Shown: positions 28,363-40,148, counted from the stretch's first letter. The stretch: 64,000 nt of DNA from Shinisaurus crocodilurus (GCA_021292165.1 JAHFWL010001214.1:1-64000); one strand, 5' to 3'. The notes: a model not told the origin generated them from the letters alone. A program made the numbers and translations.

Positions 28363-28685
28363 GACGGGAGAATGGCGAAACGTCGGGGATAGATCTGGGA
28401 GGAGGACATAACGAGCACCAAATGTTAATATATGAATCATTTCGGTTTTGAGGGGGCGGGGAAATAACACTTGAGTACCGTACATAGCGATTTTAACATT
28501 TCATTTTCCATTTCTAGACTCAATGGGAGTTAGAATTCTGTTTTATTCTACACGTGGGTGGGGGAATCCTGAGGATGAGATAGATATGCATATTTTATCT
28601 TTCTGTTTGTAAAACAGGGTGTCTTTGTGCAGGAATCCCCAGGACCTACCGTAAATGGTGTGGAAGACCATTTAGTAGAGGTTCT

Positions 28686-28803
28686 TTAGGACAGAGAATC
28701 CTATGCATGTTTAGACAGTGAAAAGGCCAACAACTCCCAGCATGCCCCAGCCAGCATGCAGGCCTTTTCTCTGCCTAAACATGCATAGGATTGTGCCTTT
28801 GAT
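28686..28803. repeat. Foldback element (CCTATGCATGTTTAGAC type)
   Basis: Arms GAATCCTATGCATGTTTAG and CTAAACATGCATAGGATTG, with inner ACAACTCCCAGCATGCCCC. It is shorter than full copies because one inner arm is deleted. Confidence 0.75.
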
Positions 28804-28869
28804 GGCAAAGACCCCCTACCCTTGAAGAAAAGCACCCGTTCTAACCATTACACCTCTGTTTAATTAGTG

Positions 28870-31150
28870 AACACTAACAATTCTTTTAAAAGGACCTCAG
28901 TTACCACTGCCTCCTCCATATAACCATTCATAGACACACGTTCAACTTCATACATATCTTCTAATATCCAGCTCCCCTCTCCTTGCTCCTTTATCTGCAA
29001 ATTACAGGGAAGAGCAGGGCCCAGTGGTATTCTTCCCATGCAGTTATAAAGGCGGGCTTAGAAAACACAGTGCCAGAGCAATCGATCATGCAAAGAGGCA
29101 GAAAGCCTCGAGGCAACCAGGAAGGATTCTGTGGAGGAGGATTCAAAACCCATCCCCTTTCGGGAAGCTGGATCCATATTCTGCCGCACTGTAAACATGA
29201 GAGCTAGAAACTTGCTTTTAAAATAAATAAATGCCTAGAACGTGAGCATTCAAAAGCAGTTACTATATTTTGCATTAGAGGTTGCATTTCATACTTATGG
29301 CACAATTGTAGCCATGTGGATTTTTTTGATGCATCACATGCACATTGTTGCAAGCTAATAAGGGCAGGGCATATATCTACATGATCAAGGCGATTCAAGG
29401 AATAACCTTGCATAGACAGCACAGGGATGGATCAGCCCCTTTGTCTTCTAGCCCTTTCTGTGTATTGGCAGGGTGACGGTTCAGTCCTCTGCGTTGGTTA
29501 GTGTAGGCCAGGGGTCCCCAACATGGTGTTCACAGGCACCCAAAAACTGTATTTATTCTGTGTGTTTTTAAATATGCGTGCATGGATTTGTATGACATGC
29601 ATACAACTTTCTAGCAATTATACATAGGCTTCAACAAAAGCAGACCAAATATCCAAATAGATATCCATGTGAAGGTGGCTTCTATATGCCACCCATTCAT
29701 ATACTGAAAGTGTTGCAAGGTCCTCAGTCTATTGCATTATAGGAAGTGCGTGTTTATCCTTCCAATTCTGTAATGTCAGTCTTTTAGCTGTCAAAAGGGC
29801 GTGAGAATCCATTTCCCCTTCCATTTGTTAATTTCCATGAAGCAGGTAAATAACTTAAATGAGTGTGTACATCAGTGAATATTAAAGACTGTTCCAGTAC
29901 AAAATGTATCTGTGTAATAATAACCACCGCCCCAAAAGAAGCAACTACTGGACACTGCTAAAATGTGTGTTTAACAGAAGCATTAGCTGTATTGCACCGC
30001 CAGCAATTAGCCAAATTACACAAAATTAAAGAGATATTTATTGTGGTGTCCAAATAGACACGAAACAAAAGCTTTTGCTGAATAAGATGCACCCTAAGAT
30101 CCATAGATGCAACAGGTAGATGCCAAAGCCGCGATCCACTGATTAGGCATTTTGTGGTGGTGGCCACAGCAGTTTCTGAAATACCCAAATGAACAGCCCC
30201 CCCCTCCACCATCTAAAAGGATAAATTCTTCTCCTAAGGCTTAGGTACTAGCAGGAAGAGCTTGGGCCCTGCCCATCATGGAAAGGCATCACCCAAAAGC
30301 TTCTCCACAATGGAATTCAGTCCTCTGGGCTGAAAGAGGATCTGCGCTCCTGCCTTTGAGTCACTTTCAGAGTGACTTCACACATTCAGCTGCCAGGCTT
30401 CAGACATTTGAGTAATCAAGGGAAGAATCAGTCCCTGGGTATAGAGAAATTTTAAGAGTTCCCAAAAGTCGACAGTGCCAGCTGCCTCCAGCTTGTCTCA
30501 GAGTTAATGAAATTTCCCCTTCGGAACAGTGTTGGAACAGAGTGTTCCGGGACTGTAAATGCAAGAAATGCACACAGGTCCACCATTAACTCGGCTGCTG
30601 AGGCCAGATAAGATTTCGGTACCATTTTGAGACAGTAACTTTGAAATGTCTGCAAAAATATGAACCGGCACAAAGAGACATCTGAAACTGTGTGTTGTTG
30701 TGGGCAAAGCTGATGGAACCTTCAGGCCTGCTTCCATCCATTATGACATGGCGTGCTGAAATCTTGCATATTACGGAAGAGCAGAATGCCCGTGGGGTGC
30801 TTTGCCCACTGCTTACTTTCTTCAGCATATCAAGTGAAAACGATATTGGGCCGGAGAGATATTTCACTGAGCCATCCTTGAGGAGGTGAGACCAGTTGGG
30901 CAAAGAATGGTCTTGGGGGACGTTTGTGGGTCAGGATGTTAAGGGGAGCATGAATGATAAGAAATCTAATTACTAGGGGTCCATCTAGCCCAGTACTCTG
31001 TCTCCAACAGAGGACAGCCGGATGCCCCTGAGAATGTCACAAGAGGGGGCATGATGGAGATTACCATGTTCCATCTCTAGTATCTGGTAGTCAGAGGTAT
31101 ACTGCCTCTGAATGTGGAAGTTCCATTTAGATCTCATGGCTAGTTATCTT
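28870..31150. other. Intergenic, sparse degraded repeats
   Basis: Contains a partial hAT-like end at about 29510-29550 (CCAGGGGTCCCCAACATGG) and the repeat fragment at 30180-30345. Elsewhere nothing was recognised on either strand. Its place upstream of KCTD21 means it is probably KCTD21 intronic sequence. Confidence 0.45.
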
Positions 31151-31171
31151 TAAAGAGCCTTTGGGGGTTCC

Positions 31172-31198
31172 TACACACACACACACACACACACACAC
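31172..31198. repeat. (AC)n microsatellite
   Basis: About 27 bp of pure CA repeat. Confidence 0.95.
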
Positions 31199-31199
31199 C

Positions 31200-32400
31200 T
31201 CCTCATGTGTAAACCAAGTAAGGCCAGTTGGGGGGCTGGGAGGGGGCGAAGTGTGCATAGTTCCTATGGATGGTGCCTGGAAGTCCGGAAAGGCCGGTCT
31301 AGTCAGTGACCCGGCTTTTACATGTAAATGTCATGAGTCTCCCTCCCCCTGCCTGGCCAGGTGAAGTTCATTCTAATTGGCTGGAGCTAGGAAAGCTACA
31401 GAAAGGGGGAGGGGGGAAGAGCTATATTCCAAGGTGGGAGTTTTGTTTCTTTGTCTGTCTTTTGGGTCACCGCATGGTTGCTGTTAGAGCAATGGCGGTA
31501 GGCCAAGCAGAGGTCCAAGCCTTCGGGGGGGGCCCTCAGGAACCGACCCCAGGTAGCTCCTGATGAAATTAGCTGAATGAGGGCTCTGGTAAAGGCAGGC
31601 CCTGTGGAGGGCTACCCATCTCGGACCTTCGGGTAGGTGTAGTTCCCCCTGGGCGGCAGGGCTGTGCTGGATCCAACCCTGGAAGAGAACTGACCCCCAG
31701 GTAACAGAGTTGTGTGCCTGGGAGATAGAAAGAATCAGGTTTTATTATTTTGTAGCTCTATTTCTGTGTACCAAAGTGTCTCTCTCTCTAATTTTGTGTG
31801 CTTCCCTCATTTCCCACCTTTTGTCGTTAAATGCTACCAGAATAAACCTTTCTTGGTTTTACCCCACATGGTGTTTGTGGATTGCTCTGCTTGGTTCAGT
31901 ATCTAAATCCAGGTTACAGAATTAAAGGCGAGTCCCTGAACAGAGATTCAAGTAGGATTGCAGACAGTTGAGGCTGGCAATCTGGTACCTTGAGCGATTT
32001 GGGGGTCTTGGTTCCTTTGGGGTAGGAAAGGGTGGGGTGGTGGTGGCGGGCCAGCCAGCCAGCCAGCCCCCCCTTCCTCCACAAAAATAAAACCAAAAAA
32101 ACATGGCGGATAGGTCTGATCCCAAGTAAACATGCATGAGATTTTGCTGTAAAGTTATCTTAACAAGCGTCTTCTGCATACAAGCCAGGCTCCTGGTTTC
32201 AGCCTACAAAACTCGATATGGCTTCAGCCAAAGGCAGCCAATGTTTTGGCATTAGGGCTCCTCCGCCTTTAACATTTTAGAAAGAAGGACGTTACTAGAA
32301 GCGGCTTGCCGCATCACAGTGCTTGCAAGGGTAGAAGAAAGCTGCACTAGATGGAATAACCACCTACGCAGCTGTTAAAATGGGTTGGGAGTCTCAGTCC
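31200..32400. other. Intergenic, nothing recognised
   Basis: Contains a G-rich stretch and a short (GGCTGGCT)-like run near 32050. The end of this stretch resembles a CATGCAT foldback fragment (about 32125-32190). No gene or clear mobile element was recognised. Confidence 0.4.
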
Positions 32401-32409
32401 CAGGGTCTC

Positions 32410-32716
32410 AAGATGGTCTTATGGGAGGGGTCCCCAGATGGCCACACCCCTTCCCCTGGCCACACCCCTTCCAGCCAATCACCAATCATTTGCTGGTTTC
32501 CTGGCTTCTGTGCAGTTTTTTCCCCATTCTAAAAAGCCGAAATGCCTCTCTCCTAAGGCTTAGTTGCTGGCAGTAAGAACTTCAAGCTAAAATATGCGGT
32601 ATTTTTAGTCCCACCCTCTTCGCCTTTGGCCCCGCCCACCACTGGAATGCAGCCCCAGAGAGCTTCTCAGAAATCAAATTCGGCCCCTGGGCTGAAAGAG
32701 GTTCCCCACCCCTGTG
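32410..32716 (-). mobile_element. hAT-type repeat (GAACCTCTTTCAGCC family)
   Basis: On the minus strand it begins CAGGGGTGGGGAACCTCTTT and continues AGCCCAGGGGCCGAATTTGA. The left end GGAGGGGTCCCCAGATGG is worn. Same family as 25885-26216. Confidence 0.7.
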
Positions 32717-32955
32717 CTAAAGGAACTGAAGCCATAATGTTAAAAATGTAGCCACCTCTGGCTCATAGGTGGAAAAATGACTCCCTTGGGTGGAAGGCCA
32801 TTTGGGCCCCTTGCACGAATCATGCAATCGTCTTTGCTTTGTTGGCAAGGGGCTATAGTAATGAACTTTTGCTCCCTTCCATTATCTTTGGATTTTCCAC
32901 TTCCCCATTTTTAAATTATCTGTGTAAAGTAGAGACATATACTCTATCAGTTTAT

Positions 32956-33182
32956 AGTGTGGTGAGAGTGCTGGACTGGGACTCGGGAGATCCGGGTTCT
33001 AGTCCCCGCTCAGCCATGAAACTCACTGGGTAACTTTGGGCCAGTCACTGACTCTCAGCCTAACCTACCTCACAGGGTTGTTGTGAGGATAAAATGGAGA
33101 GGAGGAGGAGGATCATGTAAGCCACCTTGGGTTCCTTGCAGGAAGAAAGGCGGGGTATAAATAAATAAATAAATAATAAATA
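32956..33182 (+). mobile_element. CORE-SINE-like (MIR-like) SINE with L2 tail
   Basis: tRNA-like head with box B GGGTTCTAGTCCCCGCT, core GGGCCAGTCACTGACTCTCA and GGGTTGTTGTGAGGATAAAA, and L2-type end GGCGGGGTATAAATAAATAA. Copies lie at 48610-48832 (-), 58122-58254 (- fragment) and 58487-58686 (+). Mobilised in trans by L2-type LINEs (known for MIR). Confidence 0.85.
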
Positions 33183-33635
33183 TACATCAGACAATATAAG
33201 CATCAAAATTGAAGTCCTACCTGATTGCCCTTGAAATTTTGCTCTAGAAAAATGTGGCGCAGCTGGTCAGTGTCATTCTATATATTTAGCCTGGAGCAAA
33301 TATTTACACATGTCTGAAAAAGGAATTTACCTTTGTATTGAATGACAGCTAACTTGGAGGCAGAATTTGTTACTTCTTGGGGTATGTCTACACTACAGGG
33401 AGAGTCTACACTACAGAAGAGTGGTAGAGCACATGGTTTGCATGGTTTGTTCAGTGGTGGAGCAGGTGGTTTGCATAGAGAAGGCCTGAAGCGACCACAC
33501 GGAGAGAGGCTTTTGTGGTGGTTGCTCCACAAACATGGAATGCCATTGGTCAGGTGACAAGTTGCAAAGGAGAAGCACTGGATTAAAAACAACAGCAACA
33601 CATTTTTGTTGATGTTGTAATTGAACGCTATAGCT

Positions 33636-33771
33636 CAGGGATCTCCAACCTTGGGTCCCCAGATGTTGCTGGCCTACAGCTCCCAGAGTACCCAGCCAGC
33701 ATGTCTACTGGCAAGGGATTCTGGGAGCTGTAGTCCAGCAACATCTGGGGACCCAAGGTTGGAGAGCCCTG
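33636..33771. mobile_element. Palindromic hAT MITE (CTCTCCAACC type)
   Basis: Ends CAGGGATCTCCAACCTTGGG and CCCAAGGTTGGAGAGCCCTG. Left flank CTATAGCT has a central TA. The right flank does not match, so one side is probably eroded. Confidence 0.8.
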
Positions 33772-34555
33772 CAGCTCCTTGAATATCTTACAGAAGTTTT
33801 TACATCAATGTTTTGGTGACATGCTCCGTTTATTACGGTAACAGACCAGCAAAATTGATGTAAAATATATAGAACACAGTTAAAACTATTATAACAACAG
33901 AATACAGTTTATAGGATTCCTTCTCTCAAGAGGATAACAACATTTTTTTTCCTAATCTGCATTAAAATCATAAAAAAATCTGGCAACCCTTCCAATGACA
34001 TAAGAAGATACATCCCTTAAACAAATTGATACCAAGGTGGTGGAGGAGTTACTTGCGGAAAAGCCTGTCAATAGCAGGAAAATTAACTTCTCTCTGCATT
34101 CCCTGTAAAAATTACAACATAGGAGAACATGTTCAACCAATTCTGTCACTCCAGCACCACAGAGACATATCCATTCATTAACTGGGATCTTATTAAATCT
34201 TCCTTTTAGTAGTGCTGATGGCAGCATGTTAAAGCAAGCAACAGTAACTGCTCTTCTGTATTTCAGAATAGTTCCATGAGTACAGGTATGGGGCTGCAGT
34301 GATACCATAATTATTACCATTATTACAGTTAATATAGAGTAATGGAGAGCAAGATTTATTAGCAGCAGTTCTCAAATGCTGTGGATCTAGGTCTATTAAT
34401 CTTTGAACAACAAGAAATTGGGCCTTCTCAAGCCCTTAATTGCCCACAACTTCCACAGAGATGCCTAGCCTATGTAACGTCTTCTCCATCTCTCTCATCC
34501 AGTGGATGACGTAGGTATCTGTGAGCAGTAAGGAAAGAAAGGTAGCTAACGGGAA

Positions 34556-34665
34556 CTGTGTTCTCCAACCTTGGGTCCCCAGATGTTTTTGGCCTACAAC
34601 TCCCAGCATGCCCCAGCCAGTTGTAGGCCAAAAACATCCGGGGACCCAAGGTTGGAGAACACTAT
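34556..34665. mobile_element. Palindromic hAT MITE, worn copy
   Basis: Contains GTTCTCCAACCTTGGGTCCC and its inverted copy. One inner arm is deleted and both ends are damaged (CTGTG and CACTA). It is inserted in the YADD-type LINE. Confidence 0.75.
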
Positions 34666-35299
34666 GCTAGAAAGTGTAAACCTAACCACCATTTGAAGGC
34701 ATCAATCCATGCCTTACTCTCAACTGATCGGATACCCACTTCCAGATAAATTGTTGCATTCCCCACACAGGAAGGAAGGCCCAATAATTTCCTAAGAAAT
34801 ACAGACTGAACTCTTTTCATTTGGGAATTAAATCCCAAAATCCAAATAGGAATGACATAGGTAAAGTTGGGCCAAGGTCTTTGCTTTATAAATTTGAATT
34901 GCAGAGGGAATAAACTGACCACCTTGGGTAAAAAAGGCTCTTGAAATCAGCTGCTGGCTGAAGTGTGCTGATTCAATTGCCTGTCTACATCGTTCAGACC
35001 AGAATCCAGTGCTCTGCATTTGAATGTCTAGATATTTCGTAAGGGAGACTTGCTTAATGATATTGCCAGTTAAAGTCCATTTATATTGTTTTCTGGCTTT
35101 AGAGAACACAAACAATAGATTTGCTGTAATTAGTAGTCAAGCTTTTCGCAGAGCAATGCCAGACGGTAAGCGATTTAGCCAGATTCTGGAAAGTGACAGC
35201 AATACAGCATCATCGGCATACAAAAGCAGAGGTATCTTGGTGTTAGACAATCTGGGAGCATGGGAGTCAACACTGCAAAGATAAGAAGCCAAATATACG

Positions 35300-35459
35300 C
35301 TGTGGCTCACGCTGGCTCAGCTTGTCTGAGCGTGGAAAGCTAAGCAGGGTCAAGCCTGGTTATTACTTGGATGGGAGACCCCTCCTCTAGTTTCCTGCAT
35401 TGAGCAGGGGGTTGGACTCAATAGCCATGTAGGCTCCTTCTAACTCTATGATCTATGAA
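35300..35459 (+). mobile_element. 5S-headed SINE with CR1-like tail, copy 4
   Basis: GTGGCTCACGCTGGCTCAGC, then GAAAGCTAAGCAGGGTCAAG, GGTTATTACTTGGATGGGAG, and the CR1-like end GGTTGGACTCAATAGCC...ATCTATGAAAT. It interrupts the LINE between its FIDLKSA and YADD motifs. Confidence 0.88.
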
Positions 35460-36269
35460 ATCATTTTTTTAAAAAAATTAAAAAGGGGCCAAGATACAAC
35501 CCTGTCTTACACCCCTTGTGACAGGGATTGGATTAGAAACTTGTCCCGGCTGCCCACATCTGACTTGGTTAGAAGTCCGATTATACAGACATCTGATGAG
35601 GAATGTTAAGCGCTTGTCCATAGAACTTTTGCGCAATTTAGTCCATCACAATTCCCCCAAGACCAGATCCAAGGCAGATTTAAGATCAATGAAGGCAGTG
35701 AAAAGCTTCCCACCAGGAATTGAAGTGTATTTCTCTGCCAAATGGACTGACACACAGCAGTGGTTTAAAGCTGAACAGCCAGCTTTAAACTCAATCTGTT
35801 CCTCACCTATTAAATTATCCTCCTCCATCCAAGCTAAAAGCTTACGTTTTCGATACCTCGCATAAAGTTTTCCAGTAGCCGAAAGGAGGCTGATGGGATG
35901 GTAATTACGTAGCTGGATTGGTCCTATCACCGTTTTTAAATATAGGAACTATAACTGCTTTATTCCAGATATCTGGGATCTTTTCTTTATTTACTTGTTA
36001 ATAAAAGTAAATAAAGCTGAAATTAGAGGAGCCCACAATTCTGGATTACATTTTAAAAGATCGGGAGGTACAGAATCAGGGCCAGGAGCATTACCAGACT
36101 TAAAGTTCAGCAATCAGATCAATAATTTCACCAGGAGTAACAGGTTGTCAAGGTGACATGCCAATTTATTTAATCATTAATTGGTTGAAAGGCATATGAT
36201 TAATAAACCAGAATTACTAATAAACCTTTAATTGCTTGGCAGCCTTAGTACTTATATTTATCATTACTA

Positions 36270-36605
36270 CAGGGGTAGGCAACATCCGGGACGTGAGCTG
36301 CATGCGTGGCCCTGGGCCTTTTCCGTAGCCCCTGCCACCACGCTGCCAAATGGCCAACAAATTGCAGCAGTGGTTTAAAAAAAGCCACATTTTCGCTTTA
36401 AAAAGGAATTTTGGTGAGTGCAATTTTGCATTAAAACAACGCATGTGTGCTCCACAGCTGAACCACAGTGATCTCTCGGTTACATTAAAGTGAAATGCTG
36501 TGGAAATTCAACTGCAGCTATTTGGGGGTGGTGGTGCAACCCCCAGTTGGTCCCCACGGATGGAAACTGGCCCCTGCCTGGACCCTCCAAAGTTGCCCAC
36601 TCCTG
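36270..36605. mobile_element. hAT-type non-autonomous element (CAGGGGTAGGCAAC ends)
   Basis: 336 bp, ends CAGGGGTAGGCAACATCC and AAGTTGCCCACTCCTG, perfect 8-bp duplication CATTACTA (36262-36269 and 36606-36613) with TA at positions 4-5. No ORF of its own. Confidence 0.9.
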
Positions 36606-36883
36606 CATTACTATGTGACCTTGGTGGCTAAATTTAAGCTTTCAAGAGTGCGAGCTGTTAGCATATGTCCCTTGAGTCTCATTTTGCTAGCTATTTTGTG
36701 TGTGCTGCCAGTGGTTAATTTCTCAGAGCCCGCCTTCACACCTGCCTGGAACATCCACTATCCTGACCTGCCTTTTAAACTCAGGGAAAGGTCCGAAGAC
36801 ACATTATCATGTGGTTCTACAGCGGAAGCCACGCAAGCAGAGTCTTGTACGGTGCTTGGATGGAAGACCACCTAACAATAAGG

Positions 36884-37018
36884 CAGTGTTCTCCAACCTT
36901 GGGTCCCCAGATGTTTTTGGCCTACAACTCCCAGCATGCCCCAGCCAGCTATGCTGGCTGGGGCATGCTGGGAGTTGTAGCACAAAAACATCTGGGGACC
37001 CAAGGTTGGAGAACACTG
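36884..37018. mobile_element. Palindromic hAT MITE (TTCTCCAACC type)
   Basis: 135 bp, ends CAGTGTTCTCCAACC and GGTTGGAGAACACTG, near-perfect palindrome. Flanks CAATAAGG and CTAAGGGA do not form a convincing duplication. Confidence 0.88.
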
Positions 37019-37021
37019 CTA

Positions 37022-37240
37022 AGGGATGGGTCATAGCTCAAGGTAGAGCTCACGCCCTGTATGCGGGTCACAGGTTCAATTCCTGGGCATCTCTAGTTAA
37101 CAAAAAAAGACCAGGTACCAAGTGATGGGGAAAGCTTCTCTCTGCCTAAGACCCTGGAAAGTGTCTGCTAATCACAGCAGACAGCATTGACCTAGATGGA
37201 CAAATAGTCCTATTGGGTATAAGGCGGCTTCCCACGTTCC
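37022..37240 (+). mobile_element. tRNA-derived SINE, long copy
   Basis: Head GTCATAGCTCAAGGTAGAGC and box B AGGTTCAATTCCTGGGCATC, body with AAGACCCTGGAAAGTGTCTG, and 3' end GGGTATAAGGCGGCTTCCCA. Same family as 12912-13085. Confidence 0.8.
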
Positions 37241-37359
37241 CTCAAACCACAAGTTGATCAATTTGAGCAGGAAACCATGCGTAAGCAGCTCTGAATTCTT
37301 TGGAAGAAGAGTTGGTTTCACATGAAATCATATCATCATTACTATTTAAATCTCTTGGA

Positions 37360-37935
37360 TGCTTTTCTCAGAAAAAGACTCAAGACATCTTCCAGCTGGG
37401 ATTGAAACACACACAAAATTAAAACAGCTGAAAACAATTAACAAGACCCGATAAAACAACTAAATTAAGAAGCCCATCATATGCCTCAGAGTAGAAACAA
37501 GTTTTAACCTGGCACCGAAAAAATGGTGGTGTTGGACAGGCCTCCTGGGGAGAACATTCCACAATGGGGGGGGGGGGGCACCACCAAAAAGGCCCTGCAT
37601 CATGTTATGCAGTCAAGGGTTCAACTGTATGACCTGCAGAGTCCCTTCCAGCTTTGTGATTCTAAGACTGGGGCCTGGGTTTAAGTCTTTAAGAAGATCT
37701 TAATGGCCCTGGCAACTATCTCCTCTGTACTAGGAAATACCTGAATGAGAGCATTGCCTTTCTCTCAGGTTTTGCAAACCTTTTGGCTTCTAACTACCTT
37801 ACGTTTAGAACAAATTCAGTGCTGACATGGTAGACAATTATTAATTTTATTTCTATACCGCCCAATAGCCGTAGCTCTCTGGGCGGTTTACAATTAAAAA
37901 ATACAATATAAAATACACAATAAAACATTATTTAA
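37360..37935 (-). repeat. LINE-like 3' repeat of undefined class
   Basis: TTTCTATACCGCCCAATAGC and GGGGAGAACATTCCACAATG are shared with 10480-10900 and 42975-43190. No coding part is visible. Confidence 0.5.
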
Positions 37936-38044
37936 AAAATTTAAACCAGAAATTACATGGAAATAGATCAGCCTGAAAGTAGAGCAACTACCCCTCCCTA
38001 AGATAGAGGAAACTGCCGTATACCAGTCAGACAACTTGTCCAGT

Positions 38045-39310
38045 TAGCCCAGTATTTTCCACTCTCCTGTATCTACTGCAATGCGCTCTATGTGGGGCTG
38101 CCCTTAAGGCTTCTCCAGAAGCTGGAGCTAGTGCAGAATGCAGCAGCTCGGCTGTTGTCGGGAGCTGCCCCTTTCCAGCATGCAACTCCTTTGCTGAAGG
38201 AACTGTACTGGCTGCCTATTCACTACTGGGTCAGGTTTAAGGGTCTGGTACTTGAGTACAAAGCCTGAAACAACTTGAGACCAGGTTACCTGAGAGAGCC
38301 TCCTCCCATACCAGCCTGCCTGGTCACTGAGGTCACCAGATGGCATGCTCCTGGTGGTTCCTCATGGACCTTTGGCCCGATTGGAGTGCACCAGGAGAAG
38401 AGCCTTCAGTGTGGCGGCTCCATTTCTGTGGAACTCCCAGCCTCTGGAGGTCAGGCAGGCTCCGACACTGTGCTGCTTTCGGCACCTGCTGAAGACCTGC
38501 TTGTTCCGGGAAGCCTTCTCTGCTCTCCAACCACCATTGTAATTATTACTTTGTTTTCAATGTGTTGTTCTTGTTTCCTTTATCTGTTTTTGTCTTTTTA
38601 CTGTTCACTGCTCCGGAATCTACCAGGGATGGGGACTCGGACTCGATTCATGAGTCGGACTGAGTCCCCCCTCTGACTCGAGTCCCAATATTTTTAATGG
38701 GACTCAAGACTCGACTCGGGACTTGACACCAATGACTCTTCAACATCCCTGGGCTGTGCCAGAAGGAGTGGAGAGAAGTGCGATCGCTGGCGAAGATTTT
38801 ATTTTTTAAAATCGTTTTCCTGAAATGCAACCTTTCAGACATTTTGGGTTTGGCTGCCTCTGCCAGCCTGTTTGGGGTTCCCTGCCTCCTCTGCCTGCCT
38901 GGTCTCTTCTTAACCAGTTCCACAGTTTGAATTGTCCAAGACAAATGCCTCTGCCTGCCTGCTTTGGGGTTCCCTGCCTCCTCTGCCTTCTTGGTTATTT
39001 TGGGTTTGTCTGCCTGGTCTGTTCTTGTCAAAATCAGTGGCAGAGTTTTGAAATAAAAAGGCACACTTGCGCCTAGAAATTATTTAAGCCACACATCTGA
39101 AGTAGCCTTATTTTGTTGGGGGAAAATCCCATTGATTTTAATAGGGACTCGTGGAGTCAGCTATGGGAGTGACTCGGGACTCACCATTTTGGACCAAGGA
39201 CTCGGACTCGAGACTCAGGTCCAAAGACTCGTGCCTCAACTCGTGACTCGAGACCAAGGACTCTTCAACATCCCTGGAATCTACTTAGATATGGAGCGGT
39301 ATACAAATAC
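38045..39310 (+). mobile_element. L2 LINE 3' part, interrupted by a hAT element
   Basis: The plus strand encodes YCNALYVGLPLRLLQKLELV and QNAAARLLSGAAPFQHATPL, then LKELYWLPIHYWVRFKGLVL, the C-terminal region of L2 ORF2. After that come frameshifted RRAFSVAAPFLWNSQPLEVR-type text and the 3' UTR. The hAT copy at 38624-39276 splits it. The L2 sequence resumes as GGAGCGGTATACAAATACTG. Confidence 0.85.
38624..39276 (+). mobile_element. GACTCG-rich hAT-type element, copy 1
   Basis: 653 bp, ends CAGGGATGGGGACTCGG and TCTTCAACATCCCTG. Perfect 8-bp duplication GAATCTAC at 38616-38623 and 39277-39284. The ends are packed with GACTC/GAGTC motifs in both orientations. The interior has direct repeats of a CTGCCTGCCTGG and GGTTCCCTGCCTCCTCTGCC unit. 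An internal copy of the right terminus (TCTTCAACATCCCTGGG) lies near 38740. Copy 2 is at 53378-54116, inverted. Confidence 0.93.
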
Positions 39311-39411
39311 TGTGTAGAATATGATGATGATGATGATAATGATAATGGCCATGGCTCCCCAGGATGTCAGGCAGAGGTTGTTTGTGCCTTCTGCTAGCTG
39401 ATCCTTTTTAA

Positions 39412-39486
39412 AGCTAGAAATGGCAGGGATTGAACCTGCGGCCTTCTGCATGCGAGGCAGGTGTTCTACTAATGAGCTATGGTTCC
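39412..39486 (-). mobile_element. tRNA-derived SINE head
   Basis: The minus strand reads CATAGCTCATTAGTAGAACA and CATGCAGAAGGCCGCAGGTT with box B GGTTCAATCCC. Only the tRNA-like part remains. Confidence 0.7.
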
Positions 39487-39743
39487 TCCTGAGAGGTAGC
39501 ATGAGCCGGTCGATGGAGTGGCAGACATGGGTTTAAGTCCCACTTCTGCAGCCGAGTCACTGAGTGGCCTTGGTAACGATCAGTCATGGCTTCTCATCTC
39601 CAAAACAGAAATAATAATAGCGGCCTACCTCAAAGGGGCTTACTTATGTTCCGTTCATAGCCTTGCTCTTCCACCAAAGCAAATGGCACTTTCATGGAAC
39701 AGCAACCCTGCGAGGTAGGTCAGCTACAAAGTGACTGGCCCAA

Positions 39744-39962
39744 GACCCCAATCCTATGCATGTTTAGAGAGAAAAAGTCCTACACCTCCCAGCATTCCCC
39801 AGCCAGCCATGCTGGCTGGGGAATACTGGGAGGTGTAGGACTTTCTTCTGTCTAACCATGCATAGGATTGTGCCTTTAACAAAAAACAGCTCTGCTGGCT
39901 GGGGCATGCTGGGAGTTGCAGGCCTTTTTCCTGCCTAAACTTGCATAGGATTGTGCCTTAAG
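39744..39962. repeat. Foldback element, with extra half copy
   Basis: 39744-39884 is a complete palindrome (CCAATCCTATGCATGTTTAG ... CCATGCATAGGATTGTGCC). An extra right arm follows at 39890-39962 (GGGAGTTGCAGGCC...CATAGGATTGTGCC), so a half-duplication occurred. Confidence 0.75.
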
Positions 39963-40148
39963 TCACCCTCACAACAGAAGCAAGGCTGTGAACAGGCGCT
40001 AGCTAAAGACACTTTGCTGCCTGCGGCAAAGGAAAAGATGGCATCCCTCCCCATTCCACCCGCAGAAGCAGACAGGAAGGGCAGTTAAATCTTACTTCCA
40101 CACTGGCAACAGGGTAGCATCATCTCCACCACACCTTTCCCATTACAG

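Larger units (their letters stand above)
33790..36130 (-). mobile_element. YADD-type non-LTR retrotransposon, decayed
   Basis: On the minus strand, from right to left: SGNAPGPDSVPPDLLK-like text around 36050-36130 (frameshifted), RT block NYHPISLLSATGKLYARY and FIDLKSALDLV at 35646-35930, then KIPLLLYADDAVLLS near 35190-35230 with the catalytic Y-A-D-D. The C-terminal half runs to 33952 and contains NEWICLCGAGVTELVEHVLL-like Cys/His text. It has many frameshifts and stops. A 5S-headed SINE (35300-35459) and a hAT MITE (34556-34665) split it. The clade is uncertain (I/Jockey-like or Vingi-like); it is not CR1. Confidence 0.85.

Noticed and set aside
28363..28485. N-terminal extension of KCTD21 by 41 codons
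   Set aside because: The family starts at M-S-E/D-P-I-T-L, and a splice acceptor lies 32 nt before that ATG, so the extension would be intronic.
35300..35459. 5S rRNA gene
   Set aside because: Only the box A to box C region resembles 5S rRNA. The 3' half is a CR1-like tail and six dispersed copies exist, so it is a SINE.
33952..35930. Host protein-coding gene on the minus strand
   Set aside because: The F-I-D-L-K-S-A and Y-A-D-D motifs mark it as a reverse transcriptase of a decayed LINE.
37022..37240. tRNA gene
   Set aside because: Box A and B words are present but the arms cannot fold as a tRNA, and a non-tRNA SINE body follows.
38275..38676. 133-codon plus-strand frame
   Set aside because: Shifted-frame translation of L2 ORF2 C-terminus running into the GACTCG hAT element.
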